Source: Pseudomonadota bacterium (GTDB lineage Bacteria; Pseudomonadota; Gammaproteobacteria; Steroidobacterales; JBCBZW01). From it: a DNA stretch of 44,170 nucleotides. Shown piece after piece: positions 18,224 through 26,754 of the stretch; the stretch's first letter is position 1; each line of letters opens with the position of its first letter. The stretch lies in NCBI GenBank assembly GCA_039193195.1, contig JBCCWS010000050.1, positions 1-44,170 of the forward strand, written 5' to 3'. Below the pieces are notes generated by a model. That model was given only the letters and a program-made list of their open reading frames with translations. It had not been told where the DNA came from and did not search any database. The translations under genes and the position numbers were made by a program.

Positions 18224-19378
18224 ATGAGCCCTTCGTTGCCCCAACAGCTCGGCCGTCTCGCGGCCGCACTCATCACCTGGGCCGTGGTCTTCACCCTGAC
18301 CGTCGGCACCATCAACGATCCACGCAATACCGGCAGTACCATCGCGGCGCTCGCAGCGCCCGCCATCGCCCTGCAGCTCGCCTATCTGGTGGCGATGCTT
18401 GGGATCACCTTGCGCAAGCAGACGGACACGGTCACTTACCTGTTGTGCACGATCCAGCTGCTCCTCGCCTTCTCCGTGGGCGTGCTGCTGCCCTTCGACT
18501 GGCTGCAAATCTACACCATCATCTGGATCGCCATGCTGCCATCGGTGGTACCGAACGCCCGATTCACCTGGGCGGCGTTGGCGGCGATCGCACTCACCTG
18601 GTACCTGATTGGCCGCTTGGTCTGGCAGGAGTCGGACGCGCTACGAGACGCCCTCCTCTTCGGCACCTTTCATCTGTTCGCCCTCGTCTCCGCGCGGGAA
18701 ACGCTCGCCGCGCGGATCGCCCGCGACGCGGCCTCCACGGCCAACCGGGAGCTGCGCGGCACGCGCCAGCTGCTGGCCGAGAGTTCGCGGGCGGCGGAGC
18801 GTGCCCGCATCGCGCGAGACCTACACGACATGCTGGGCCACCATCTCACCGCCCTCAGCATCAACCTGCAGGTCGCCTCGCGCACCGCCGATGGCGAGCT
18901 TCGTGAGCGCCTGGAACACTGCCACACGCTCGCCCGCCTGCTGCTGAGCGACGTGCGCGAGACCGTCGGCGAGCTTCGTGCCGATGCCGGCCTCGACCTG
19001 TCTCAAGCGCTGCAGACCGTCACCGAACACACGCCCGGCCTGACCGTGCACCTGGACGTGCCCAGTCCCTTCCCGGTCGACGATGTGGCGACTGCCAGCA
19101 CGCTCCTGCGCACGGTGCAGGAAGCGACCACCAACACCTTGCGCCATGCTCAAGCTCAGCACAGCTGGATCCGCCTGCGCCGCGAGCCAGATCACGTCAA
19201 CCTGCAGATCCACGACGACGGACGCGTGAAGGGTGAGCTGCGGCCAGGTAACGGACTGAACGGGATGCGCGAGCGCGCCCAGGCCCTGGCCGGCAGCCTC
19301 GAGTTCGTTACTCGCGAGCAGGCCATGCACCTAGAGTTGCGCCTGCCCCTGAGCGCGGCGCCGAAGGCAGGCGCCTAA
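18224..19378 (+). CDS. NarL-type sensor histidine kinase
   Basis: This is a 384-residue kinase of the HisKA_3/HATPase class (DesK/NarX-like). The N-terminal part (about 10-155) holds about five to six membrane helices and no large outside domain, as in sensors of the membrane itself. The phospho-acceptor is His201 in ARDLHDMLGHH. The ATPase N-box (NTLRHAQAQ) and G-box (GNGLNGMRERA) are recognisable near the C-terminus. It pairs with the response regulator that starts inside its stop codon (TAATG overlap), so the two are co-translated. The start at ATG 18224 has only a weak ribosome site, and 104 bp separate it from the divergent CLC gene. The signal sensed is unknown. Confidence 0.88.
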   Translation: MSPSLPQQLGRLAAALITWAVVFTLTVGTINDPRNTGSTIAALAAPAIALQLAYLVAMLGITLRKQTDTVTYLLCTIQLLLAFSVGVLLPFDWLQIYTIIWIAMLPSVVPNARFTWAALAAIALTWYLIGRLVWQESDALRDALLFGTFHLFALVSARETLAARIARDAASTANRELRGTRQLLAESSRAAERARIARDLHDMLGHHLTALSINLQVASRTADGELRERLEHCHTLARLLLSDVRETVGELRADAGLDLSQALQTVTEHTPGLTVHLDVPSPFPVDDVATASTLLRTVQEATTNTLRHAQAQHSWIRLRREPDHVNLQIHDDGRVKGELRPGNGLNGMRERAQALAGSLEFVTREQAMHLELRLPLSAAPKAGA

Positions 19379-20019
19379 TGCGCCGTGTCGTGTTAGTGGA
19401 AGATCAAGCCTTGGTCCGTGCCGGCATTCAGTCCCTGCTCGCGCTGTCGGACCGCGTGGACGTGGTGGGTGAGGGCAACGACGGCGAGGATGTCGCCCAG
19501 CTCGCCGAGACACTCTCGCCAGATGTCTTTCTCATCGACATCCGGATGCCCCGGGTCGATGGCATCGAGGCGATTCGTCGCTTGCGGGCGAGCGGCAACG
19601 AGACGCCGGTGATCATCCTCACCACCTTCGATGATCACCGCCTGGTACTCGATGGGATCGAGGCAGGAGCCCAGGGCTACCTGCTGAAAGATGTCTCCCT
19701 CGATGTGTTGATCGAAGCGATTGATTCGGTCTGCCAGGGCAAGACCATGCTAAGGCCTGCGATCACCGAGACCGTCATCGACGGCCTGACCCGCCAGGCG
19801 GCGCCCTTCGAGGCTAGCGATGCGCCGGAACCCCTGTCGCCTCGCGAGCTGCAGGTCCTGCGCTTGATGGCGGGCGGCTACTCGAACAAGGAGATCTCGA
19901 CTGCACTCTCGAAATCCGAGGGTACGATCAAGAACCAAGTATCCGCCGTACTGGCGAAGCTCGGCGTGCGCGATCGTACGCGCGCTGTGCTGAAGGCGAT
20001 CGAGATGGGTTGGCTATAG
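19378..20019 (+). CDS. NarL/LuxR-type response regulator
   Basis: This is a 213-residue two-domain regulator. The receiver domain (1-120) has the phospho-acceptor Asp54 in VFLIDIRMP and a conserved Lys in GYLLKDVS. The C-terminal LuxR-type helix-turn-helix (about 145-210) contains LSPRELQVLRLMAGGYSNKE and the recognition helix region SEGTIKNQVSAVLAKLGV. It should bind DNA as a dimer once phosphorylated by the kinase encoded just upstream, whose stop overlaps this ATG by one base. Its 3' end overlaps the convergent sirtuin gene by 6 bp. The targets are unknown; the divergent CLC gene is a possible but unproven one. Confidence 0.9.
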   Translation: MRRVVLVEDQALVRAGIQSLLALSDRVDVVGEGNDGEDVAQLAETLSPDVFLIDIRMPRVDGIEAIRRLRASGNETPVIILTTFDDHRLVLDGIEAGAQGYLLKDVSLDVLIEAIDSVCQGKTMLRPAITETVIDGLTRQAAPFEASDAPEPLSPRELQVLRLMAGGYSNKEISTALSKSEGTIKNQVSAVLAKLGVRDRTRAVLKAIEMGWL

Positions 20020-20769
20020 GGATAGCTCACCGGCGAGCAGCGCGTCGACGAAGGACGGCACCAGCGTTGACGCAGGCCCCTGGCGTGTTTGGTGGAAGGA
20101 GGACGCGCCCTGCGACGGCTCGAGATTGAGCTCGAGAGTGTAGGCGCCCGCAGCACGGGCCGCGCGCACGAAACCCGCCGCCGGGTAGACGTTGCCTGAG
20201 GTGCCGATCGAGACGAACAGAGCGCAGGCCTCCAAGGCGTCGTGGATGCGGTCCATAGCCACCGGCATCTCGCCAAACCAGACCACGTTTGGACGCATCC
20301 CGCCCACCGCGCCGCACGCCTCGCACGCCATCTCTACGCTAAGCGCCCCAAGCCCCCCTACCACCGTGCCGCACTGCTGGCAGCGGCTGCGATGCAGCTC
20401 GCCGTGCATGTGCACCAACGCCTCGCCGGAGCCGGCCTGCTCGTGCAGGTCATCGACGTTCTGCGTAACCAGGAGGAACTCCCCCATCCACTCGCGCTCG
20501 AGGCGAGCAAGGGCCCGATGGGCATCGTTCGGCACCACCTCCTCGGCGGCGGCTTGGGCGCGGCGTAGGTTGTAGAACTCGAGCACACGCACGGGGTCGC
20601 GGGCGAAGGCTTCCGGCGTGGCGACGTCTTCGATGCGGTAGCGAGCCCAGATGCCGTGCGCGTCGCGGAAGGTGGCGAGCCCAGACTCCGCCGAGACGCC
20701 GGCTCCGGTCAGCACCACCACCTTCCCCTGCGCTGCGTCGGTCAACGCGTCTTGCGCCATCGCTTCCAT
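20014..20769 (-). CDS. cobB: CobB-type sirtuin, NAD-dependent protein deacylase
   Basis: This is a class III sirtuin of 251 residues. Visible parts: the NAD-binding GAGVSAESGLATFRD, TQNVDDLHEQAG, the catalytic His in HMHGEL, a zinc site made of CQQC and CEAC, and GTSGNVYPAAGF. The pair Tyr-x-x-Arg in EFYNLRR corresponds to the Tyr92/Arg95 pair of E. coli CobB and the one in SIRT5, which recognises succinyl- or malonyl-lysine. Desuccinylase activity is therefore expected besides deacetylation. ATG 20769 is used; ATG 20760 or an upstream start at 20814 are possible. It is divergent from the first ATP-grasp gene and overlaps the response regulator gene end. Confidence 0.9.
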   Translation of the reverse strand: MEAMAQDALTDAAQGKVVVLTGAGVSAESGLATFRDAHGIWARYRIEDVATPEAFARDPVRVLEFYNLRRAQAAAEEVVPNDAHRALARLEREWMGEFLLVTQNVDDLHEQAGSGEALVHMHGELHRSRCQQCGTVVGGLGALSVEMACEACGAVGGMRPNVVWFGEMPVAMDRIHDALEACALFVSIGTSGNVYPAAGFVRAARAAGAYTLELNLEPSQGASSFHQTRQGPASTLVPSFVDALLAGELSL

Positions 20770-20858
20770 CCCGATGATCGACCGTGGTACCGGCACCCAG
20801 TCTAGCGCGATCACTACCCCCGCAGGCGGGCACGCGCGCTCGCGGGTAAACTAGGCCC

Positions 20859-22082
20859 ATGAGCACACACGCCATCTTTGCAGCGCCGTTCTTCATGGAC
20901 GCGACGCTGAAGTTCATCAGCGCCGCGGCCCAGACTCCCGGGGTGAACCTCACGCTGGTCAGCCAGGATCGGCTAGAGAAAGTGCCCGCGGAGATTCGCC
21001 ACCTGCTCGCGGGCCACGCTCAGGTGCGCGATGGGCTGGATCCTCAGCAGCTCGTAGATGCGGCCCGCAACCTGCAGCAGCGCCACGGCCCCGCGCGGGC
21101 CTACATCGCCTCTTTGGAGCAGCTCCAGGTGCCGCTAGCGGCCGCGCGCGAAGTGCTCGGCATCGCGGGGCTCAGCGTGGAAGCTGCACAGAACTTCCGC
21201 GACAAGGCACAAATGAAAAACGTGCTGCGCGCCCATGGCGTGCCCTGTGCTCGCCATGCGCTAGTCGGCGACACGGCGACGGCCAAGGCCTTCGCCGACA
21301 AGGTCGGCTACCCGATCATCGTCAAACCGCCAGCCGGTGCTGGCGGCAAGGGTACCTATCGCCTCGATAACGACGGCCAGCTGAACAGCTTCCTCTCCAT
21401 GTACCCACCGGTGCCCGCCCAAGCCTCGCTCTACGAGGAGTTCGTCGCCGGCACGGAGTACTCCTTCGACAGCGTGTGCGTAGACGGCGAGCTGCGCTGG
21501 CATTCGATCTCGCGCTACTTCCCCTCGCCCCTGCACGTCATGAAGAACCCGTGGATCCAGTGGATCGTGGTGCTGCCCCGAGACATCAGCGACACGCAGT
21601 TCGATCCGATCCGCGCCGCCGCCACTCAGGGCGTTCGCGCCTTGGGGCTGGAGACTGGGCTCAGCCACATGGAGTGGTTTCACCTGTCGGACGGACGTAT
21701 CGCGGTATCCGAGGTAGGCGCGCGACCGCCCGGGGCTCAGTTCACCTCCCTGCTCTCCTACGCTCACGACGTGAACTTCTACCGAGTGTGGGCCCGCCTG
21801 ATGATCCTCGGCGAGTTCGAACCGCCCGAGCGCCGCTACGCCGCCGGGGCCGCGTACTTTCGCGGCCAAGGCGTCGGCCGCGTCCGGCGCATCCACGGCC
21901 TCGACGAGGCCCAACGTCGCTTCGGGGACCTGGTGATGGAAACGCGCCTGCCGCGCGAAGGGCAGGTACCCTCCAGCTCCTACGAAGGAGACGGCTACGT
22001 GATCGTGCGCCACCCGGAGACGGCACGCGTGGAGGATGCACTGAGCGAGATAGTTAAGCTCGTGCGGGTCGAACTCGCCTGA
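20859..22082 (+). CDS. ATP-grasp ligase A
   Basis: This is a 407-residue ATP-grasp enzyme. The family activates a carboxylate as acyl phosphate and joins it to an amine or thiol. Visible: an N-terminal alpha/beta pre-ATP-grasp domain (about 1-105); the nucleotide-binding Lys and glycine loop in YPIIVKPPAGAGGKGTYR; the ATP-grasp lid with YEEFVAGTEYSFDS; and the metal-binding Glu/Arg in SEVGARPPGAQ. The protein is homologous over its whole length to the gene on the other strand at 22097-23314. It does not match carbamoyl phosphate synthase, biotin carboxylase or PurK closely enough for me to name a substrate. The neighbours give no pathway, so the product is unknown. Confidence 0.8.
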   Translation: MSTHAIFAAPFFMDATLKFISAAAQTPGVNLTLVSQDRLEKVPAEIRHLLAGHAQVRDGLDPQQLVDAARNLQQRHGPARAYIASLEQLQVPLAAAREVLGIAGLSVEAAQNFRDKAQMKNVLRAHGVPCARHALVGDTATAKAFADKVGYPIIVKPPAGAGGKGTYRLDNDGQLNSFLSMYPPVPAQASLYEEFVAGTEYSFDSVCVDGELRWHSISRYFPSPLHVMKNPWIQWIVVLPRDISDTQFDPIRAAATQGVRALGLETGLSHMEWFHLSDGRIAVSEVGARPPGAQFTSLLSYAHDVNFYRVWARLMILGEFEPPERRYAAGAAYFRGQGVGRVRRIHGLDEAQRRFGDLVMETRLPREGQVPSSSYEGDGYVIVRHPETARVEDALSEIVKLVRVELA

Positions 22083-22096
22083 GGGATGGATCGCCC

Positions 22097-23314
22097 CTAC
22101 TGAGCGTTTAGATGAAGATCTGCCCCCACCGCGTCAGCCATCTCCAGCGTGGCGTCGAGTTGCTCATGGCGGAGCATGATGAAACCGTCGGAGACTAGGG
22201 TCTTGCGCCAGTCCCGTCGCTGCGACCCCACCGGGAGCAACGTGTTCCAAACCACGTGCTCCCCGAAGCGACGCTGCAAGGCGTCCGTGCCCTCGATCTT
22301 TCGAATGCGGCCCACGCCTCGCGCGCGCTTGTAGATCGTGGCCACGTTGTAGCGACGCTCGAAGGCCTCGCCCAGCTCCCCGCGAGCCACTGCTGAGCCC
22401 CAGGCGCGAAACACGTCGAAGTCGCAGGCCCACTTCATCTGGTCGACCTGATGGGCCCCGGGCGGTCGGGCGCCGATCTCGCCGAACACCACCTCGCCAT
22501 CCGCCTTGCGGTACCACTCCATGTGCGTGAAGGCCGTATCAACCCCAAGCGCGGCGATCACCTCCCGGCCCATCCGAGCCCCCTCGGCGAGGGATGGATC
22601 CTCCACCTCGCGCAGGGCGATTACCTGGGGACTGATCCACTCGTTGCTGCGCGCGATGAGCGGCCGCGGACGGTACCAGGCGATGTTGTGGTAGGCGATC
22701 TCGCCGCTGATGGTGATCGTATCGTAGGTGTACTCCTCGCCGTCGACGAACTCCTCCACGCTTATCTGCGGCACATGGGTGAGCTTGGGCAACACGTGGC
22801 GCAGGTCATCCGCCGAATCGACTCTATAGGTGTCGGCGGAACCGGCGCCGGCGATGGGCTTGACGATGAGAGGGTAGCCGATGCGCTCCGCCGCCTCCCA
22901 AGCGCCGGCGATGCTGTCTACCTTTTGGTGGCGTGGTGTGCGAATGCCCGCCTCGTCGAGGGCGTGCTTCATCGCTTCCTTGTCGCGGAACAGCTTGGCT
23001 TGGGCGAGGCCCATGCCGGGCACGCCGAAGCGCTCGCGCAGGGTCGCGGCCAACTCGATGCCCGGCTCCCAAAGACACTCGATGCGGTCTATCTCGACGC
23101 CCCGCAGCTGGGTCACCAGTTCCTGAATCAGGGCATCCGTGCGCCAGAGCGAGCGCACCTGTACGTAGTGGCTGAGAGCGTGCCGTACGAGATCAGGCAA
23201 GCCCTGGACAGGGGAATCGCCTACGCCGAAAACGCGCGCTCCGCTCTCGGCCAGGCCACGGGCAAACTCGGGCATGTCGGCGGGGTATCCAGGGGAGAGC
23301 AGCAGCACATTCAC
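22097..23314 (-). CDS. ATP-grasp ligase B, paralogue of A
   Basis: This is a 405-residue ATP-grasp enzyme that aligns end to end with ligase A: FRDKEAMKHALDEAG versus FRDKAQMKNVLRAHG, YPLIVKPIAGAGSADTYR versus YPIIVKPPAGAGGKGTYR, and GEIGARPPGAH versus SEVGARPPGAQ. The nucleotide-binding loop differs (GSADT against GKGT), so specificity or kinetics may differ. GTG 23314 is preceded by GAAGGA with 6-nt spacing and gives almost the same length as A. The longer open frame to 23575 has composition unlike the gene. The two genes end 14 bp apart, tail to tail. Upstream it is divergent from the small HExxH protein gene, 170 bp away. Confidence 0.8.
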   Translation of the reverse strand: MNVLLLSPGYPADMPEFARGLAESGARVFGVGDSPVQGLPDLVRHALSHYVQVRSLWRTDALIQELVTQLRGVEIDRIECLWEPGIELAATLRERFGVPGMGLAQAKLFRDKEAMKHALDEAGIRTPRHQKVDSIAGAWEAAERIGYPLIVKPIAGAGSADTYRVDSADDLRHVLPKLTHVPQISVEEFVDGEEYTYDTITISGEIAYHNIAWYRPRPLIARSNEWISPQVIALREVEDPSLAEGARMGREVIAALGVDTAFTHMEWYRKADGEVVFGEIGARPPGAHQVDQMKWACDFDVFRAWGSAVARGELGEAFERRYNVATIYKRARGVGRIRKIEGTDALQRRFGEHVVWNTLLPVGSQRRDWRKTLVSDGFIMLRHEQLDATLEMADAVGADLHLNAQ

Positions 23315-23484
23315 GGCATGTCCTTCGCAGGTGGGTGGGCTGGTGGTGAAGGATAGCATCGCCGCGCTCGCGCTCATGTCGCCTACATGCACTTCGAGCA
23401 GTGTGAACCAGTCTGCTTCCCGGCGCGCCCAGCGAACGCCAGAGTCGAAGGACCTGACCGGATTACTCACCAGGGACTGCGACG

Positions 23485-23916
23485 ATGCTCGAACTGCTGC
23501 TAGCGCTGGCCTCACAACTGAGCGGCTATCCGTTGCCGCAGCAGATGCCGACCCTCGAGTACCGATCGGCCGCATGGTTGGAGGCGAGGACCTGCCCCAG
23601 CGGCAGCGCCGCGCGCTGCACCAACGTGCACGGTCTGTACCTCGATCACGGCAACGTCATCTACCTGGACGAGCGCCTGCGAGCCGCAGAGCACGATCCG
23701 GTGACACGATCGCTCGTGCTGCACGAGCTGGTGCACTTCCTGCAGGATCACGCGGGCCTGAATGCTGACGACTGCAACCAGCGCCAGGCGCGCGAGTTCG
23801 AAGCCTACCGCCTTCAGCAGGCCTTCCTACACGGCGAGGGATTCACTACCCGGTTGCACTTCGACGCCGGTGATTGCCCGATCAGCGAAGCGGCTACCGC
23901 CGCCCAAGGCCAGTGA
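23485..23916 (+). CDS. Small secreted protein with HExxH metallopeptidase motif
   Basis: This is a 143-residue exported protein. A hydrophobic start (LELLLALASQLSGYPL) serves as a signal peptide. The core has TRSLVLHELVHFLQDH, which contains the zinc-binding HExxH motif, followed by REFEAYRLQQAFL, where a Glu could be the third ligand. Four cysteines (in RTCPSGSAARC, DDCN and GDCP) could form two disulphides. It resembles small uncharacterised proteins grouped as DUF6647. A minimal zinc protease in the periplasm is the inference. It is divergent from ATP-grasp B, and its stop abuts the stop of the convergent amidohydrolase. Confidence 0.7.
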   Translation: MLELLLALASQLSGYPLPQQMPTLEYRSAAWLEARTCPSGSAARCTNVHGLYLDHGNVIYLDERLRAAEHDPVTRSLVLHELVHFLQDHAGLNADDCNQRQAREFEAYRLQQAFLHGEGFTTRLHFDAGDCPISEAATAAQGQ

Positions 23917-25926
23917 TCAACGAGCATCGCCGAAGGGCAAGAAGCCGGCCTCACGCAGCAGATCGGCCGGACGGTAGATCGCTTGGTCCTTGATCACGTA
24001 GCGGGCCCCGTAGAGCGCCGACAGATCGCTCAGGGGATCGCCGGGCACGAGCACCAGGTGTGCGCGCTTGCCTTTGCTCACAGAGCCCAGCTGTTGATCC
24101 ACGCCCATGTGCTCGGCGGCGCCGAGGGTGGCCGCACGCAGCACATCGGCCGGCGGAATGCCCGCTTCAGCCAGGTACATCATGTCGCGGATCACGGCGA
24201 AGCCCGCCGGCCCCCAATCCGTGCCCGGCAACAGGCGGATGCCGGCATCGTGCAGGCGTCGGATCAGAGCACGGGTCATCTGCGCCGTCGCGCGCCCTTC
24301 GACCTCGATACCCTCGTTGAAACCGGGTTCACTCACCATGCTCCGAGCCAAGGTGGGAGGCAGGTGATCGATGAAGGGAGTCGCTAGGCTCGAGACCTCC
24401 CCCGGCGTGTTGGTGAACATCTGCATGAACAGGGAGTAGGTCGGATCGTGCGCAACCCCGTGCGTGCGCATGAGCTGGATAAAGTCGGATACCTCGGCCG
24501 ACCAGGGATCGAGCTCGCCCGCCTCGCGGGTCGGCACGATGAAGCGCTGGGGCGTGCGCGTGTCGATCTGGGCGCCATTGAGAAAATTGAGCAGGATCAT
24601 ATTGACGTGGGTAACCTCGTCGAAGCCCGCCCGGATTGCGTCGGCCGCAGTCATGCCCGAGGGAATGTGCCCGAGCACCGTGAGGTCTAGGCTGTGCGCG
24701 CGTTCGGCGATGGGCGCCACCCATGCGGGGTCTATCGAGCTGTAGAGCTTGATCCCGTGGAAGCCCCGCCTCGCGTAGTAGTCAACGAATTCGATCGCCT
24801 CTTCCAGCGTAGCCGCTAGCATGCCCGTCGGCGCGGCGAATTCGCCGCGACGGTCGATGAAGCCCATCGGGTAGATGTCTGGTGCGGCGATGCGCCCGTG
24901 CGCCGCTTCACGGCGCGTGCGCAGGACGTAGTCTGGGTCATTCGCCATATCGCGCACGTTGGTGACGCCCGCGGCTAGGTAGTTGAGGTAGTCCGAGGCG
25001 CCGATATGCCCATGCATGTCCCACAAAGCTGGCATGAGCAGCATGCCATCGGCATCGATCACCGTGGCCTCCTCCGGCGCCATCACCGACTGCTCGTAAA
25101 CCGCACTGATCACGCCATCCTGTAGAAACACGCTCGCTTGGGGCAAGACCCGAGCGTTCTGCGCGTCGAACAACCTGGCGTTGACGATCGCCACCAAGCC
25201 CTCCAGGGGCTCGCGCAGGCGCTGCGCAACGTCTGTCAGGTAGCGATCTTGGGCCGCCTGTTGGCGCTCCTTCAGCTGGGCGATGCTGGCGCCCTGCCCT
25301 TTGGGCGTGACCCCGAACCAGTTGTAGTCGGCCCCGTACAGCTCCCCCGCCTGGTTCAACCACAGGTACTCGGGCATCGAACCGAGTCCGGTGATCGCGT
25401 AGAGAGTGATCTGCGAACGCTCGACGTCGTCGAGGGTGATGGACTCGACCTCGCGAATGTTGGCTTCACCGGCTGGCAGCAGGGCTAGGCGACGCTCCGG
25501 TTGCGCAAGCAGCGCGCGGGCGAGGATAGCCGTGTACTCGGGGAAGCTGTTCGATGGCACGTAGACCGCAGGGCCTGCCACCTTCTGCTCGCCTTGCTCC
25601 ACGGTGGAGCGCCAGCGCGCCGTGCCCTCTACCTGAGAGAACTGCTCGTCGACCTGGGCCTTGTAGTAGTTTACCCCGGTCGTATGAAGCAACACGGGCA
25701 AACCGTTGGCATCTAGCCGCACGATGCTCCTGGTCTGAGGGCCGCGGCCGCGATCGTTGAAGTGAAACTCGACCGATAGCGAGCCGTCATCTGCGTAGGT
25801 GACGGTCTGGCTGCCGGAAGGTTCGCCGATCGTGAGGAAATCGTGCTCGACGACCGTCTCCGCCGCCGCGGCGACCGCAGTCGCAAGCAGCGTGGCGCTC
25901 AGGCAAACGAAGAGGGGACGCAGCAT
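23917..25926 (-). CDS. Secreted amidohydrolase-family protein (imidazolonepropionase-like)
   Basis: This is a 669-residue exported protein. The signal peptide is LFVCLSATLLATAVAAAA. About 250 residues without clear family follow, then an amidohydrolase TIM barrel (about 270-650). Metal ligands are seen in WDMHGHIG (HxH), the Lys in HGIKLYSS that may be carbamylated, His in LGHIPSG and in VTHVNM, and the Asp in LLPGTDWG. Secreted enzymes of this type hydrolyse dipeptides, such as Xaa-Arg or Xaa-Pro, or other amides. The ATG at 25926 has GGGAGAG 5 nt upstream. It lies downstream of the methyltransferase on the same strand (71 bp gap). The substrate cannot be named. Confidence 0.82.
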   Translation of the reverse strand: MLRPLFVCLSATLLATAVAAAAETVVEHDFLTIGEPSGSQTVTYADDGSLSVEFHFNDRGRGPQTRSIVRLDANGLPVLLHTTGVNYYKAQVDEQFSQVEGTARWRSTVEQGEQKVAGPAVYVPSNSFPEYTAILARALLAQPERRLALLPAGEANIREVESITLDDVERSQITLYAITGLGSMPEYLWLNQAGELYGADYNWFGVTPKGQGASIAQLKERQQAAQDRYLTDVAQRLREPLEGLVAIVNARLFDAQNARVLPQASVFLQDGVISAVYEQSVMAPEEATVIDADGMLLMPALWDMHGHIGASDYLNYLAAGVTNVRDMANDPDYVLRTRREAAHGRIAAPDIYPMGFIDRRGEFAAPTGMLAATLEEAIEFVDYYARRGFHGIKLYSSIDPAWVAPIAERAHSLDLTVLGHIPSGMTAADAIRAGFDEVTHVNMILLNFLNGAQIDTRTPQRFIVPTREAGELDPWSAEVSDFIQLMRTHGVAHDPTYSLFMQMFTNTPGEVSSLATPFIDHLPPTLARSMVSEPGFNEGIEVEGRATAQMTRALIRRLHDAGIRLLPGTDWGPAGFAVIRDMMYLAEAGIPPADVLRAATLGAAEHMGVDQQLGSVSKGKRAHLVLVPGDPLSDLSALYGARYVIKDQAIYRPADLLREAGFLPFGDAR

Positions 25927-25997
25927 GGGGGCTCTCCCAGGGTATGAACAGCGCCACCTTACCGCGTCCCAGCGCGTGGGACATGTTGCGGGGTGTC

Positions 25998-26627
25998 TTA
26001 CTCGGGGCGTCGCGCCACGATGAACACCGAGTGCGATTTGCCCTCGTTAGCCACCCACTGCACCTCCAACTCAAAGCCCGCCTCGATGACCGCTTGCTCG
26101 AACTGCTTGCGCGTGAACACGCGCACTAGCGGCAGCAGGCCAAGGGCGTGGCCGATAGGACCGATGAGACCGAACCACCACATCTTGTCGCCGAGGCACG
26201 CGGTGCTGCTCACTAGCACGCCGCCCGGACGCAGCATGTCGTGCAGTCGCTTCAAGGTGCCGCGCAAGTCATCCAAGAGGTGGAGGATGCTGTGGGCCAT
26301 GACCACGTCGACGCTCTGGGCGGGTACATCGAGTGCTTCGATGGTGCTCACCTCGAAGTCCACGTTCTCGACCCCTGCCTTGTCCGCCTTGGCCCGAGCG
26401 ATCTCGATCATCTTCGACGAGCCATCGACGGCCCGCAGGTGGCCGACGCGGTGGGCGTGATGCAACGCCGTGGTGCCCGTGCCGCAACCAATCTCCAGCA
26501 CCTCGTGCTCTGGGCGAAGATAGCGCGCCGTCACCGCGAGCTTGTGCGCGTAAGCCGCCTCGTCGGGCACCGCTTTGGCGGCGTAGCTGTCTGCGATGCG
26601 ATCCCAAAATCCCATTGCCGATGCCAT
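25998..26627 (-). CDS. Class I SAM-dependent methyltransferase
   Basis: This is a 209-residue cytoplasmic enzyme with the Rossmann methyltransferase motifs: VLEIGCGTGTTAL (motif I), AVDGSSKMIEIAR (acidic residue of motif II), a hydrophobic strand with MAHSILHLL (motif IV) and MLRPGGVLVSS (motif V/VI). The substrate is unknown; the C-terminal segment WWFGLIGPIGHALGLLPLV is hydrophobic and might bind a lipid-like or quinone-like compound. ATG 26627 was chosen because AAGGAGG lies 6 nt upstream (26634-26640). The frame is open to 26681. It is transcribed divergently from the LysR regulator, which may control it. Confidence 0.82.
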   Translation of the reverse strand: MASAMGFWDRIADSYAAKAVPDEAAYAHKLAVTARYLRPEHEVLEIGCGTGTTALHHAHRVGHLRAVDGSSKMIEIARAKADKAGVENVDFEVSTIEALDVPAQSVDVVMAHSILHLLDDLRGTLKRLHDMLRPGGVLVSSTACLGDKMWWFGLIGPIGHALGLLPLVRVFTRKQFEQAVIEAGFELEVQWVANEGKSHSVFIVARRPE

Positions 26628-26695
26628 GAGAAACCTCCTTCCGCGTAGATGGCTCGATGGGGTGAGCGGCGGAACGCTCAACGTTAGAAGTAGCT

Positions 26696-26715
26696 TATCT
26701 ATACGTTTTTAGATA
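26696..26715. promoter_or_regulatory. Candidate LysR operator/promoter region
   Basis: TATCTA (26696-26701) and TAGATA (26710-26715) form an inverted repeat with an 8-bp AT-rich spacer, midway between the divergent methyltransferase and LysR start codons. LysR proteins typically bind such dyads between divergent genes. This is an AT-rich island in an otherwise GC-rich region. Confidence 0.4.
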
Positions 26716-26754
26716 GAAAATGCCCAAACCGGAACATCTGATAGGCAAGAACGC

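Noticed and set aside
22451-23356. Plus-strand open frame of 301 codons opposite ATP-grasp B
   Set aside because: It lies entirely within the better supported minus-strand gene and has no recognisable domain.
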